Source of the DNA: Chamaecyparis obtusa
Lineage: Eukaryota; Streptophyta; Pinopsida; Cupressales; Cupressaceae
DNA: 64,000 nt
Reading direction: 5' to 3'
Assembly: GCA_027943335.1 (NCBI GenBank)
Contig: BSBK01007849.1
Span: 62,001 to 126,000, forward strand
Both the position numbers and the translations under genes were made by a program. Positions 34,563 through 47,088 of this stretch are shown one piece after another; within the stretch, counting starts at the first letter, position 1; every line of letters begins with the position of its first letter. The notes beneath the pieces are model-generated. The model searched no databases. It was not told the origin of the DNA and worked only from the letters and a program-made list of their open reading frames with translations.

Positions 34563-34860
34563 GTTGCCACTTTTGTGAAGCAAAGATAACAGCTAGACAT
34601 GCTCTTCTATTGGAGAATAGTTTAGCTCATATCCCACTAGGGTGTGACTTATATAGTAGATAGCTTTTTCATTTCCTTCATGGTCTTGCTGAGCCAGAAG
34701 AGCACCTAGTGAGATTGTCATAGCTGAAATGTAGAGCAAGAGTGGCTTACCTAGAATTGGTGACATCAGAGTTGGAGGATTCGCCAGATATTTCTTGATT
34801 TTATTAAAGGATTCCTCACACTTATCATCCCATTGGAATAAGATGTTTTTATGCAACAAA
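34563..34860 (-). pseudogene. First RNase H domain of the Tat pol
   Basis: Reads FQWDDKCEESFNKIKKYL, then LLYISAMTISLGALLAQQDH, where the usual catalytic Asp of DAS is replaced by Ile-Ser, so the first catalytic residue is lost. IYYISHTLVGYELNYSPIEE follows. Loss of this active site with an intact second RNase H is the pattern seen in dual-RNase-H elements. A stop follows EEHV at about 34593. Confidence 0.82.
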
Positions 34861-34934
34861 TGCTAAAAGGGATGACTTCAATCTGCTAGTTGAGAAATAA
34901 ATCTTTTAATCGATTGGAGATGTCCCTGCAAAGA

Positions 34935-35972
34935 TCTTAACTAACTAATGTTAGTGGGGGAAGCCATCTCCATTATTTCTTTAACCTTTTCTAGATCAAC
35001 CTTGATTCCCTTGGCTGAGACAATGTACCCTAGCAGTTTACCTGATGTGACCCCGAATGCACATTTCTTTGGATTGAGTCTAGTCTGATACTTTTCCATC
35101 CAGGTGAATATTCTATCCAACACTCTCAAATGACCTTCTCTATTTTTGGATTTTGCTAAAATGTCATCAACATAATATTCCATAATGGTATGCATCATGT
35201 CATGAAAGATTGTAGTCATGGCCCTTTGATAAGTGGCACCAACATTCTTAAGCCCAAAAGGCATCACATTCCAACAATATGTACCCCAAGGACAAGTAAA
35301 AGTAGTCTTTTCCTAGTCTTTCGGTGCAATCTTGATCTGGTTATAGCTAGAAAAACCATCCATTAATGATAACATCTCATGCCTAGCTATCAGATCAACA
35401 ATAATGTCAATATTTGGTAGAGGAAAATCATCTTTTGGGCAAGCTTTATTGAGATCTCGAAAGTTTATACAAATTCGGATAGACTTGTCTAGTTTTGAGA
35501 TGGGGACAATAATTGAAATCCACTCAACATAATCAATAGCATGAATGAATCCAACATCTAAAAGCTTCTTCAATTCTACTTTAACCATTAGTGCAATGTG
35601 CGGGTGCATCTTACGAAGCTTCTGCTTAACTGGTTTAACACCTGATGCAATAGATAAATGATGCATAATGAGATTAGGGTCTAGCCTAGGCATATCAGCA
35701 TAGGACTAGGCAAAGTTGATTTGTCTCTCTTTGAAAAAATTTGCAAAAGCTTCTTTCTCTGATTCTGTCAAGGATGTTACTACTTTGAGAATGCGTGGAG
35801 ACTCTTCTATTCCAATGTTAAGAGGTATTGTTGGTTCTATAAGGATGGAAGATTTCTCTCGATACAGATAATTGGGAAGAGTGTCAATCCTTCCATTGGT
35901 AGGTGCCTTAGAGAGGTTTTCACCATCAGATGCATCTTTTCTTTTTACTATTTTTGGATCTAATACTACCAC
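34935..35972 (-). pseudogene. Reverse transcriptase of the Tat element, broken
   Basis: Motifs in order: VKQKLRKMHPHIA, RICINFRDLNKACPKDDFPL, SLMDGFSSYNQI (conserved Asp present), MPFGLKNVGATYQRAM, and the catalytic box EYYVDDILAKS, intact. It ends in TRLNPKKCAFGV and GKLLGYIVS. Stops: one TAG at 35313-35315 after IKIAPKD, one near 35700 between the two leading frames, and one at 34941 after PTNIS. Stretch 35706-35972 is the pol segment upstream of the RT core. Confidence 0.9.
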
Positions 35973-36593
35973 TCAGTGGTTTTCACCATTAGATATATTG
36001 ATTATTTTTATATTTTTATGACTAAAAGGATTGGCACTGTCTCCAAAGTAAGCCATGTCATTGAGTTCTATCAGAAATCTTGACTTGTGATCTCTTGGTG
36101 GTAAATGATCCCTAATTCTGAGATAGTCAATGATTACATCATCATTATGGAATACATCAAGTTCTGGATGATCAGGAGAATCCTAATTGATAAGTTCAGG
36201 ATGTACAAGGGGCATTGGATCATTCAGGTTAGTTTCAAAGGTAGAGATGGTATTGATGGAAAAGTTGTCAAGGTTTATGATGGTATCAGTGAGGTCTATT
36301 TCCATACTCTCATCCAAATCACCTAGCGCAAGATAATGCTCACTTTCCTCATGATTGATAAGAGTAGTATCATGTGGGACCAATCCTAATGAGTCAGTCC
36401 TTGAACTCTCTCCCTCATGGTAATCATTACTATAGTGATGGATAGCATCAACTCCTATGTCTTTAGTACAATCAGATAATGAATCCCATTCATAAGTATT
36501 AGAGTCAAAATCATTATTATCCCCAAGTCTATCAATGATTCCCTATGTCATCCTTTGTTTCTCTGGATCTACATACATACCATGTTTGAGGAA

Positions 36594-37802
36594 CTATAAG
36601 GTAGGAGCTTTAGATATCTCATGAAAAGGTGTGATCTTTGCTTTTCCTTTTGGTTCTTTTGGTCCTTCTCCTTTGTATCCTAATCTTGTGGCATCTCTTT
36701 GATAATTTGGATTTTGCAAAATTGGCTTTATAAAACCCTCTCTTTGTAGCCCTATAGGCCTAGCACCTTGGTATCCCATCTTTTGTAGCAAACTATACCC
36801 TTTACCATATACATCAGGGGAGATATATTCATGTTTGATATCCTCTTCATTCTTTTGTGACTTAAGCAAATGATTAGCATTACACTCAGTTGCCTCTTTT
36901 GATATAGTGCCCCCACTTATAAATGTGTCATAAACAAGTGTGGATGGGGGTTCTAATTGTTGTTTAGTGATCAAAGATCTACCGTATGATCTAGGAGATA
37001 AAGGTAACTCTGTGATGCAAAGAGCTTGACCTAAAGTGTATTCTCCCATACTTCTCTCTTTTATGTCTATCTTGATCCCATTAGATTTAGAAGTTGATGC
37101 TACATTACTAGGATCAATGGGTGTAGTTGCAGAAGGTCTAGTATGATTATAAGGTACCAAAGAATCAAATGTCTTCACACTGCTACAATAATGGAAAGGA
37201 TTTGGATCTCCTTTGATAGTGATCTCTTGACCATTGTGAGGGAATTTCAAACACTGATGATAAGTTGATGGCACAGCCTGCATGGAATGAATCCATGGTC
37301 TTCCCAAGAGAATGTTATATGCGAGATCCATGTCAAGAACTTGGCAAGGTACGTCTTTAACTATAGGACCTACTCTGATAGGAAGAACCAAAGATCCCTT
37401 GGATGACCTCTCTTCTTCATAATAAGCTTTGATTGTGATTTTCTTCTTTGGATCTATAGCATTTTCAGAAAATCCTAATGTAAGGACTAATTTCAAAGTA
37501 CATATATTCAAGCCAGCTCCTCCATCTATTAGTACTCTCTTGATTTTATGACTCTGTACAAGGACTTCGATATGTAGGGGAGCATTATGAGGTTGGGTAA
37601 TAGCTAAATCATCATTTTCAGTGAAAGATAGATAATGTGGGGTTGTTAAATGTCCCACCATAGCTTGAAATTGATCATGATCTAGATTCATGGGGACCTG
37701 GGTTTCTAAGGGAGCTTTCTCAAGGATATCTTTATGAGATGGGGACAAACGCAAAAGCTCTAATATGGATTTATGGGTGGGTGTTTTCTTGAGTTGTTCC
37801 AA
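36594..37802 (-). pseudogene. Protease of the Tat element with C-terminal G-patch-like region
   Basis: Open for 402 codons. The retropepsin-like domain has VLIDGGAGLNICTL (Asp-Gly-Gly instead of Asp-Ser/Thr-Gly, common in this group) and YNILLGRPWIHSMQAVPSTY. A G-patch-like segment follows at about codon 330 (LLQKMGYQGARPIGLQREGF). Upstream (HKSILELLRLSPSHKDIL) links to gag; a single in-frame TAG (37812-37814, in N-x-Y context) separates them. From 36594 to about 35972 the sequence continues the pol spacer with several stops and no clear domain. Confidence 0.85.
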
Positions 37803-37811
37803 AAGATTGTA

Positions 37812-39788
37812 CTAGTTGGAAACATGAGGTATAGACTTTGGGACATAAATAGACTTGGTTTGAGAGGTGCTTGGTTTAGACTGGACTCCTTGGAGAGTAA
37901 CTTTGGATTGAGCATGAGTAGTAATATGGACTAGTTGACTCTCATATTTTTCCTTTATGGTAATGACATTGGCATAGTACTTAGAAGGATGACATTCATA
38001 AATGTTACCAACATATTTATAGGATGTAGCATTATAATTGGCTTGGTTGTCACCTTTAGTGTTGGAAGAACCTCCTTTCTCATGTTCAGAAAGTGGATCT
38101 TTGAAAGTTGTATGTGACTCATTCGAGGTATGTCCGTCAATACCAATTTCACCATTGTCAAGTAAGTCTTGAATCACATTTTTAAGCCATTGGCAATCAT
38201 TAGTTTTATGACCTTTTCCTCTATGAAATTCACAATAGTCATTATCATTCCACCAAGAAGGTTTCACTCTAGGTTTGAAATATCTAGTTTCAGAAAGTGT
38301 AATGAGTTTCTTTGTGATTAACTTCCTTAGTGTAGATTCAAGAGATTCCCTCAAAGGAGTAAAAGTTCTTCGAGGTGACATAAAAGGAAATCTTGGTTTA
38401 GATGAATTTTGGTTGGTGTTTTGATTTTCAGATTGATTGTTGTAAGTAGCTTGAGTAGCATTGGCCTTACTTGTGAGATTTAGAAGGGGTTGTGTTGCTT
38501 TAACATTGCGATTATCAACAATCCCATCATTGACAATATTTTTGTTTTTATTCTAGAATTTGGACTTGTCATTGTTGTTTTTGGGATATGAATTTAAAGA
38601 TCCAACATTGTCCTTGGAATAAAGTTTGATCTCACCTTTTTTTACCATAGCTCCCTCAATCTTGATACCATTTTCTATGAGCATATTAAAATTTGGAGGA
38701 CATTGCAATTGTAACTTATAGCTCATTTCTGGTGTAAGGTTATGCACAAAAATATCCATCTTTTCTTGTTCAAGAATCATTCATGGATATTTGCCAAATA
38801 ATTGACACCATCTTTGCAAAAAAGTAAGGAAAGGTTCTCCATTCTTTTGATGTGCATTACAAAGATCAAGCATAGCGACTTCATGTTTGATGTTGTATGA
38901 TTAATGAGTCACAAACTTGTCAATAAGCTCATTGAAAGATTTGATGCCTGGGGGTAGTTTGGAGAACCATTCCATGGCTTGTCCTCCTAAACTTCATGGA
39001 AATAGTCACATAAGATAAGTGTCATTGTGGGCGACTTCAATACAAGCAACACAAAACTCACAAATGTGGTCTTATGGATCTGAATTCCCTTTTTATTTGT
39101 CAAATTTTGGTACCTCAAAATGAGGAGGGAATGGAATCATTGCTAAATTTTTATCAAAAGGATAAGGACATATATCATCCAAGGAATACTTCTTAGTTGA
39201 TGATCCAGTTTGGATGTCACAAATTTGTTGTTGAAGCATCTGGATTTTTTGTAGAACAAGATCCAAAGATAATGTGTTTTCTTGAGTGTTTTGGGAAATA
39301 TTTTGCTATTGAGTATGTTGAGAAGCATTGGATTGCTGATTGTTTTGAGAAGCATTAGTTTTCTTGTTGTTTTGAGAAGCATCAGTTTGCTAGTTGTTTT
39401 GAGAAGCATTGGATTGCTGATTAGTTTCCTTTGCTCCATGAGTATCTTGAGAACCATTAGGGATTTCTTGATTGTTTTTGATAGGTGGTTCTCTAAGATG
39501 TGAAACATCAAAATCACTTGGTATTTTGGCTCCTTGTTGAGCAAGCATGAGGAAATACATCTCTCTATCCATCTCTAAGAGTCTTTCCATGACATTATAA
39601 AATCTAGGATCTTGTGTAGCATCCCTAAGTTCTTGATCAGTGGGTTCCACATCTGATGGAAAAAGTGAAGTCTTCTTAGGAAGTCCTTTTGACCAAGGGT
39701 TCTCTTCATTGCTGGTATTTCCTTCCATCTTGTCTAGGGAATCTGGATCAATGGTTTGTTTGAGTTTCTGAGATCGAGTTTGAACCAT
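37812..39788 (-). pseudogene. Gag of the Tat element, broken
   Basis: Starts MVQTRSQKLKQTIDPDSLDK at 39788, typical of Tat gag. The middle holds the retrotransposon gag core (AMEWFSKLPPGIKSFNELID near 38960, FLQRWCQLF near 38810) and PKFDK, with stops between. The C-terminal open frame (37812-38381) carries the zinc-knuckle-like NDYCEFHRGKGHKTNDC. A 27-bp tandem repeat encodes four N-A-S-Q-N-N units near 39310-39430. Lesions include in-frame TAG codons at Gln positions and at least one frameshift near 38390-38550. Confidence 0.85.
39310..39430 (-). repeat. 27-bp tandem repeat in Tat gag
   Basis: About four units of 9 codons each (Q-Q-S-N-A-S-Q-N-N and variants with Q-T-D, K-K-T-N). One unit has TAG where the others have CAG or AAG. 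In-frame length keeps gag readable. Confidence 0.75.
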
Positions 39789-41803
39789 AAAAATGTGAAA
39801 GTTAATTATGGGATGAAAGATTTTTGATGAAAAGATGTGGAAGGTGTTTGATAGAAAAGATATGAAAAAGATATTAAAAAAGTGTTGAGAATTGATGAAA
39901 CAACTTGATAAAATCTAGGTCAATAGAAGGTATGGATCTCACTATGATATGACAAAGAAAAATCAAGAGATAGTAACCTAAGTAAGTTTGTTGATTAAGG
40001 ATGATAGATCCTGATATGATAAACTCGCAAAGATCAAAATCTGATAGATAAGGTGATGTTTTCAACACTAAATTTGGAATTTTAAAGATTGGAAGAAAGG
40101 ATGATGAAAAATGATGAAAATGGTCAAACTAAAGATCAGAGGACTATAAGGATCAAATGTTTCTCCAGAATCTTACTAAGGACAAAAATGGGTATCTGAA
40201 AAATTAATTTTGAAATTTCCAAGGTCTGTGAGAATGCTCTTTGTTGTATATGTGTAGCAACAAATGCACAGGATAGTTGAATATATGTGCAACATGATGG
40301 ATTAAATGCACATAAGTTTATAACAGATACGAACTGGAAAAATCAAAAGTGCAAACAGTATGAACATATGCGCAGAAGGATTGATCAAATGCGCAGCAAG
40401 ATGTGATAGATGCACAGAGTCTGAATTTTTGATGATTTTGGATTGAAAATTTGAAATTTTTGGTTTTCTGATGGATTGGTTTTTGGCAAAAATAAAAATG
40501 CATAAACACACACACGCAAGACAAAAATGATTTTGATCTAATTTAATCTAGTATGAATGCACAAACACGCTTACAATCCTAAGATTAGCAAGGACAATAT
40601 CTACTAAATCCCCACTAGGATAATAAAATTTAGCCACGCAAATCCACAATAGACAACCTAGGAACTTGGAGGCACAAGCTCCTCTTTACATGTGCACACA
40701 CTTTTTAGACACACCAAGTTCTGAATTCAATGGGTCATTACTTCCCAAAGAACTGCTATCTCTACTATGAACCGTGAGTAATGTGGGGTGTCTTCACGGG
40801 CTTGGGTGACCCCTTGAGCCAGCAAATAGAAGGTTTTTGGCCACTATACAAAATATTTTAGTAAGGACATCCATTTAGGTGGTTGTGATCAAGTCATTTT
40901 CCCAATTAAGGGGGCTCTCCCAATCCTTCAAAGTGAGACTTTCACCTCTACAATGTAGGACTTTAATGCACCACTGGAGTACTGGGGGAGATTTTGGTTT
41001 CCACAATGAATTCACACCTATCTAATATGAAACTAATCACACTAGCATTTTTTATATACTGGTTTGGAAGGGCTTGGCTTTAGCCTATTACCGGTTGGGT
41101 CATTCCTTAGGGTGAGTACCTCTTTTCTCACTAAAGATCACCCTCTAAAAATTATAACAGTTTCTCTTACACTCAAGATCCAGGAATGACGAGGGGAGAG
41201 GATACGTTGTTATAACTTTGGGATTACAAATATGCTTAGAAAGAAAAGACACAATAGACAAAATCTATTCTAAAGAAGACACACGAAATTCAAAAATATG
41301 TCATATTTTAATTCCCAAACAAGATTATGGTTTCTTTTGCAAACCCCTTAGAAATCTGCAAACAAACTGTTAGAAATTTTAGAAATGGGGTCTTCAAAAT
41401 ATTGTCCTACAAAATAGCCTAAAGATTACCAGAACAAACAACAACTTGTTACAAAGGTCAGCTAAAACCAAAATGACTATAGAACTGAAAGAAACTACTG
41501 TAGAAAACAAATGCGTAGAAACAGAGAACCAATGCGCAGGAAATCAGAATGGATACACAGAAATGATGTATGCATGACAGGAAGCAATGGGCAGTGTAAT
41601 GGTGTAAATGTGTGGGAAGTATACATGCATAGCCAAAAGTAATAGAAGTGCATAAAAATGGAAAAGACAGACATCAGAAAGTGTTAGGATGGATGCGCAG
41701 CAAAAAGTGATGTATGCATAGAAATTGGGCACAAATGCGCAAAAGTGACCTGTAGAAAATCTGCACATGGAAAACTAAAAATAGAATGTTAAAAATGTGG
41801 GAT
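39789..41803 (-). other. 2-kb 5' leader of the Tat element
   Basis: Between primer site and gag. No long open frame. Two clusters of atgcgcag-like motifs (about 40230-40420 and 41505-41770). The middle (40560-41240) is less AT-rich and could be structured RNA for packaging; this is inference. Confidence 0.6.
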
Positions 41804-41821
41804 GCCCAATGGTAGGCACCA
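41804..41821 (-). promoter_or_regulatory. Primer-binding site of the Tat element
   Basis: On the minus strand tggtgcctaccattgggc lies 4 bp after the 5' LTR. It resembles tggcgcccaccgtggggc, the primer site usual for Tat-type elements, with changes of mostly C-to-T and G-to-A type. Confidence 0.75.
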
Positions 41822-41825
41822 AAAA

Positions 41826-43011
41826 TGTATCCAAATTAGATGTCTAACTACTCTAAATGATAAATTAACTATTCTAAGATTAATAAATCAAACTAATTAG
41901 CAAACAACAATGAAGAATACACAAAAAATGAAGCTAAAACAAGGTTTTACCTTCACCTACCATGTAGTGTGTCTCCATTGTCCTCCTAGCTCAGATTTCT
42001 TGAGGATGTTGAGCTCTCAGATTTCCAAATGAAGCCTTTTCCCAAGATGCTACTAAAGTTTGGAGATTAATGATGAATGTATGCAAAACTAAAGCTTAAT
42101 TATGCAAATATGGTGAATGAGATGCAAGTGATATGAGAATGGCTTGATTATGCTTGAATGCTCTTGAAATGCTCTTAGAATGTTTGGTTTCTTGATTGCT
42201 TGAATGCTTGAATGCTTGAATGCTTGATTTCCTATTCACTATTAGCTCACAAAAGGAAAATGAGGCTCTTTTTATAGAGTTCTGGAGGATCTAAGCCTAG
42301 GTGGCACAATCCTATGGTGGAGAATGAAAGGTGGAAGATCCTAGGGCTAGGATTGACTTTGTTAAAGGGGTTGAGAGAAAGGGGGATGTAGTTGGAATAT
42401 GAGAGAAAGAATAGGGATGATGTTCCTTTCACATTGACATGGAAGAGAAGAAGGTGGAAGGGAAAGACACATGTCAAGTGTCTCACAAAGACCAAAGAGA
42501 GGAAGAGGGAAGGACTTCTTCCTTATGAGGACTCTTTGTACAAGTTTCCTATGAGTCATCTTTGACCCTTAGTGGTGGCTAGAGAATCCCCTTAGGAATA
42601 GGGATTGTCCCTTGACTTGGTTTGAATGAAGACATGTGGTCATGAAACTAAGTCTTATGAGGGCACATAGCCCTTTAAGATAGGACATGTGTGGGTGAGG
42701 ATAATGATTAATAAATATTTATTTTAGCCAAAGTGATGTGTCAGGTGACTAGGTAGGTGAGGTAGACTAGGGGACTTAGTCATTTTTAGGTGATTGTATA
42801 ATTAATTAAATCACTTTTAATAGACTATTTAGGAGACTTAGGATAGAAGAATAAACTATAGTGAATCTATTAGATAAATTGAATAATTTATCTAATAAAT
42901 AGAGGAATAAATATTAATTAAATAATAAATATTTAATTAATTCATCAAGTCAATATTTAATTAAATAATAAATATTTAATTAATTAATGAAGCCATTTTT
43001 AAGTATATACA
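41826..43011 (-). repeat. 5' LTR of the Tat element
   Basis: tgtatccaaattagatgtc ... aagtatataca in + coordinates, partner of 26375-27556. Carries a cttgaatg triplet repeat at about 42198-42225 not expanded in the partner. TATA box at 42266-42275 (minus strand). Confidence 0.92.
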
Positions 43012-43016
43012 ATGCT
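43012..43016 (+). repeat. Right copy of the gypsy target-site duplication (atgct)
   Basis: Directly follows the LTR end at 43011; matches 26370-26374. Confidence 0.9.
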
Positions 43017-45149
43017 AAATGAGGGTCTAAATGATGATTGGGCCAAGTCAATGGAGGATGCTTTAAAGCTTGTTTATACTAATTGCAAGTTAAGTCATTT
43101 GACAACAATTCTTCAAATTCTTAACTTGCAAGTGGTGCGTGGTTGGACAAATGAGAGTGTAGATCAATTATTGACATTATTAAGTTCATTATTACCAACC
43201 GACTCCACATTGCCAAAAAAATGAAGTCAATGTAAAAATCAAATCAGTAATATCGGCTTGGGGTATGAAAACATCCACACATGTGTGAATGGTTTTGTAT
43301 TATTTCGTAAAAATCTTGCAAATGAGAGTGAATGTCTGAAATGTCATGAAGTGAGGTATAGACAAGGGTTAAAATTAGTTGTGGTTCCTAGAAAGGTTCT
43401 TCACCACTTTTCGATAATCCCACGATTACTCTAAATGTATAGGTGCAAAGACATTTCAAAGCTTATGCAGTGGCATGCCCAAAATAAGAGCACTAATGGA
43501 AAACAATGACATGTTCCAGACTCTAAGACATGGATGGAATTTGATAAAAAATGGCTTGATTTTTCTCAAGATCCGCGTAATATAAGGTTGGGTTTGGCTC
43601 TAGATGGGTTGAACCCATTCTTAGATCAGAGTACTAAATGGTCAACTTGGCCAATGTTTCTAATAAATTATAACTTTCCTCCATGGTTAGCAACTAAACC
43701 ATTTTTATTAATGTTATCATTGATTATACCAGGAAAAAAAAGTGTGACTTCAGATACAATATATGCTTATCTAGAGCCATTATATGATGAGCTAATGGAA
43801 TTGTGGAATGGAATTGAAGCATTTCAGCATTTAAGGGATGGCCATTCAATCAAATTCACTTTGAAATATTCCTTATTGTTTACAATTCATTATCTTCCTG
43901 CATATGGCACATTGTCTGGTCTCTTTGTTCATGGATACCATGGATGTCCTGCTTGCAACTTTAAGGATTTTGTGAGGCACTCAAGAAGTTTGCGTAAGTG
44001 AATTTATTGTGGACATCCTACTTACCTTAAAATGGATGATCCATATCACTAACCAAAAAACACGTTTCAATGGTCAAGAAGAGAATCGTGAAGTGTCATT
44101 GCTAATAACAAGTGATTACATTGTTGAGAATGGACAAAAAAGAATGTCATTTATTGAAAATATTGGGATTGCTAGAAGTAGATATGATCCATGTAATGAA
44201 AGTTGTGTAAAATGGTTGTGCATATTGTATAAATTTCCATACTTTAAGGATATAGCCATTAGGCATACTAATGACTTTATGCATACTGAGAAAAATATAG
44301 CTTATGCTATTATAGAAACTCTTTTTCACTCTTTTGATACTATTTCATCTCGTGAAGACTTTCAAAAAATAAAGATTCGTCGAAATCTTTGGCTTAAAAA
44401 ATATGATAATTAAAAATATAGAAAACCTAGTGCTCCTTATGTCTAGACAAAGGAACAACGTGCACACTTCTTACAATTGATGTCTCAGACCCACTTTCCC
44501 ACTGGATATGTGAGTAGCAACATTATTAGCCAAACTGACATTAATAGCTTAAGAGGCCTCAAGACCCATGACTATCATGTCATAATTGAGAATATTTTAC
44601 CTATTGTGGTAAATATATTAGGTTTGGCAAAGGGGCCAAGATTGAAAATTATAAGGTTGGGCCTAATATTAAAGAGAATACGTTTACATATATTAGATCC
44701 TTCAAACTTTGATAGTTTGAGAGAGGAGGTTGTTGTAGTCCTTTTTTCTATTAGAGTGAGAATTTCAACCAGCAATCTCGAACATTTATATGCATCTTTT
44801 GATACATCTAGAATATGAACTAGAGCATTGTGGCCAATAAGAATGAGATGGATGTATCCTATAGAACAATATATGAAAGTTTTGAAAAAAATTGTCTATA
44901 CTAGGGAAAAACTAGAAGGCAACATGTCTAAGGGATATTCAATGCAAGAGGCCATGGGGTTTTCCACATAATATATGAAGGATTTAAAAAATGTCAATCG
45001 ACATGTATGGGATGATGAAGAAGATGAGAGAGTTGTAGGTGAACTATTAGAAGGCAATGGAACTCAATTCAAGATCTCATATCAAGAAAGAAGTGCAATA
45101 CATGCCTTTATTCTTCAAAACACATCTTCATTTGACAAGTGGTGCAGGT
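43012..45149 (+). pseudogene. CACTA TNP2-type transposase, main part with DUF4218 region
   Basis: Continues the gene from 26076-26374. Domains: end of the transposase-associated linker (MLNEGLNDDW, YTNCKLSHLTTILQILNLQV), a short cysteine region (ENIHTCVNGFVLFRK, ECLKCHEVRY), then the TNP2 core 43534-44030 (IRLGLALDGLNPF, W-P-M-F-L-I-N-Y-N-F-P-P-W, LYDELMELWN, HGYHGCPAC, GHPTYLKMDDPYH). The DUF4218 region covers about 44420-45149 (FPTGYVSSN, LRGLKTHDYHVI, RMRWMYPIEQYM, LEGNMSKGYSMQEAM). Several stops and at least two frameshifts (for example near 43222-43440, 43999-44010, 44413, 44818). An intron donor follows at 45150. Confidence 0.88.
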
Positions 45150-45237
45150 AAAAAAATTACACTAATTATTTTACTCAAATGCATTTACACATTCATATTA
45201 TTAATCTTACTATTTGTACGTCATTATTTTATGTAGA

Positions 45238-46053
45238 AAATATGAAGAAGAGAATCAAATTTGGATGCAACATCAACCTCAAAAGCACAGACGTCATAAT
45301 TTTATTGGAGGTGTTTCTTTTCCAAAATTTGAAGAATGGATTTTTAATGCAATCAACGATGCAAAAGAAGAAGGTCAATATATAACAACAGAGGAAAGTG
45401 AGCTTTCACAATCTCCACATATATGGGCTATACGTTTTAGTGGGATGTGGGCCTAAGGTAGTCATTTAAGAGTGGAAGAAAAGGACAAAGGAAAGACAAA
45501 TTGTGATTGTGTTGTTAGTGCTGAATTTCTTCATGAAATTGAGAAGAAATTTTATGTTGGATTTATCCAAGAAATTATTCAAGTGGATTTTGGTGAAAAT
45601 AGTCCTATATTATTAAAATGTAAATGGATCCGACCATTTGCAGTACAATTCGATGAGTATGGATTTATATGTGTAAATACACGACAATTTTTATTAGAGA
45701 TGGATGAGCCATATGTTTCCCTTCTTCAAATTAATCAGTTATTTCTAATTGATGATGTAAGAAGCCCATGTTGGTCATATGTCATACAAATAGAGTCTTG
45801 TTCGAGATGAAATTTTATGGAAGTTGTCAATGTAATGCCTGATGGACAATTTGTTAATTTACAAGAAACATTTGAAGAAGTGAATGAAGACAATTATGAG
45901 GGAATGTTTGAAAGAGAGATTTTGATTACCAATGAAGAAATTGAGAGAGGGAATGTATTGCAGGTCACAAATGAGAATGAGGAAGAAAATCAAGTAGATG
46001 CAGATACAAGTGATCAAGATTCTGATCTTGCTAGAAATGTAGATGATTATTGA
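45238..46053 (+). pseudogene. CACTA TNP2 transposase, last exon with DUF4216 region
   Basis: Follows an 88-bp AT-rich intron (45150-45237, gtaaaa...ttatgtag). Reads KYEEENQIWMQHQPQKHRRH, FPKFEEWIFNA and then the DUF4216-type block (YVGFIQEIIQVDFG, LLKCKWIRPFA, YVSLLQINQLFLIDD, CWSYVIQIESC), with an acidic tail (VDADTSDQDSDLA) to TGA at 46052. Only isolated stops (about 45454, 45808). The DUF4218-DUF4216 order is usual for plant CACTA transposases. 46054-46380 is the likely 3' UTR. Confidence 0.87.
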
Positions 46054-47088
46054 TGAGGCAAATTTTATCATCTTTTATTTAAGACTTTTATGTTGTTTCT
46101 AGACTATTCTATGTTTTAAGGACATGGACCTTCAGATTGATACTTGTTTTAGGGCTTTAATGTTGAACAAAGTTGCTATATGAATGCAAGGGATTTAATG
46201 TTGAACAAAGTTTTATGTGGTTATTTGGAAATTATTGTTGATGTTTTTTGGAAAATATTGTTTTCTAGAAAATATTGTTTTTTAAATTCTGTGGTTATCT
46301 ATAAATTAAACTATTTCTATGATGCTTGTCCTCAATTATTGTTTCTTTTATTGTTGTGCAACATACTGGTATAGTTGTTGTGTGTAGTTTGTATGGCCAC
46401 AAATAGCTTCTCACCTCATAATGAACTAAGCCAAGTTGGACATATTAAGAATGGATCTTTTAATACCTGTTACTTTCACATGTGATAAAGGGTTTGAACT
46501 TTGAACAGCTTGGAAATTCAAGGAACAGACAACCTAGCATGCATATTGAATATCAAATTCCATAGCTAGTGGGCAAGGAAAATAGAGGCTTGAGGGCTAC
46601 CTAGAGGGAAGAGCCTAATAGGAAATGCATGTTGGGGGTGGTTCCCACCATAAACAGCCAGCACATTAACCATAGTGTGCCAACACTATAAACTCAACAA
46701 ATTCTAGAAAGCATGGAATGACTAATGAGGGTGATGGTGACTTGAATGATCACTCAAGATAAGGGTGTTACAAACTTGGCATCATAGAATAAGATGAAAA
46801 TATATGTGATACAAAGAATTTCCAAATCCATCCAACACTTCATCTTATTTATCTATCCATTCAAAACTTATAGGTTTACTAATCCTTGTTGTTTTTAAAA
46901 TGGTTACTGTATAAATGTTCTAGTTGTATGTTGCCACTAGTATGTGTTTTTTATTTACTTGACAGGCGTATTTACATATTGTAGAGCTAGCTTTTTGAAT
47001 CATTGATTTAGTGTGTTGCCATATGGTTATTGAAACATTTCTTATATTGTTTTTTTCATTTCATGCACCTCTGCTTAACTTGTTGATG
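46054..47088. other. 3' flank of the transposase gene and spacer
   Basis: Contains the duplicated phrase tttaatgttgaacaaagtt at about 46148 and 46195 and a T-rich stretch. No other gene recognised. Confidence 0.4.

Larger units (their letters stand above)
26375..43011 (-). mobile_element. Tat-type Ty3/gypsy retrotransposon, 16.6 kb, inserted in the CACTA transposase gene
   Basis: On the minus strand: 5' LTR (41826-43011), primer site, 2-kb leader, gag, protease with G-patch, RT, RNase H, a second RNase H, integrase, a 2-kb spacer, an antisense PMD ORF, polypurine tract, 3' LTR (26375-27556). RT before integrase marks Ty3/gypsy. A second RNase H between pol RNase H and integrase, a large size and an extra antisense ORF are features of the Tat/Ogre group. 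The LTRs are about 95% identical over the stretch I compared (7 differences in about 135 bp). Coding regions carry stops, so this copy is dead, but it is complete end to end. Confidence 0.92.
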
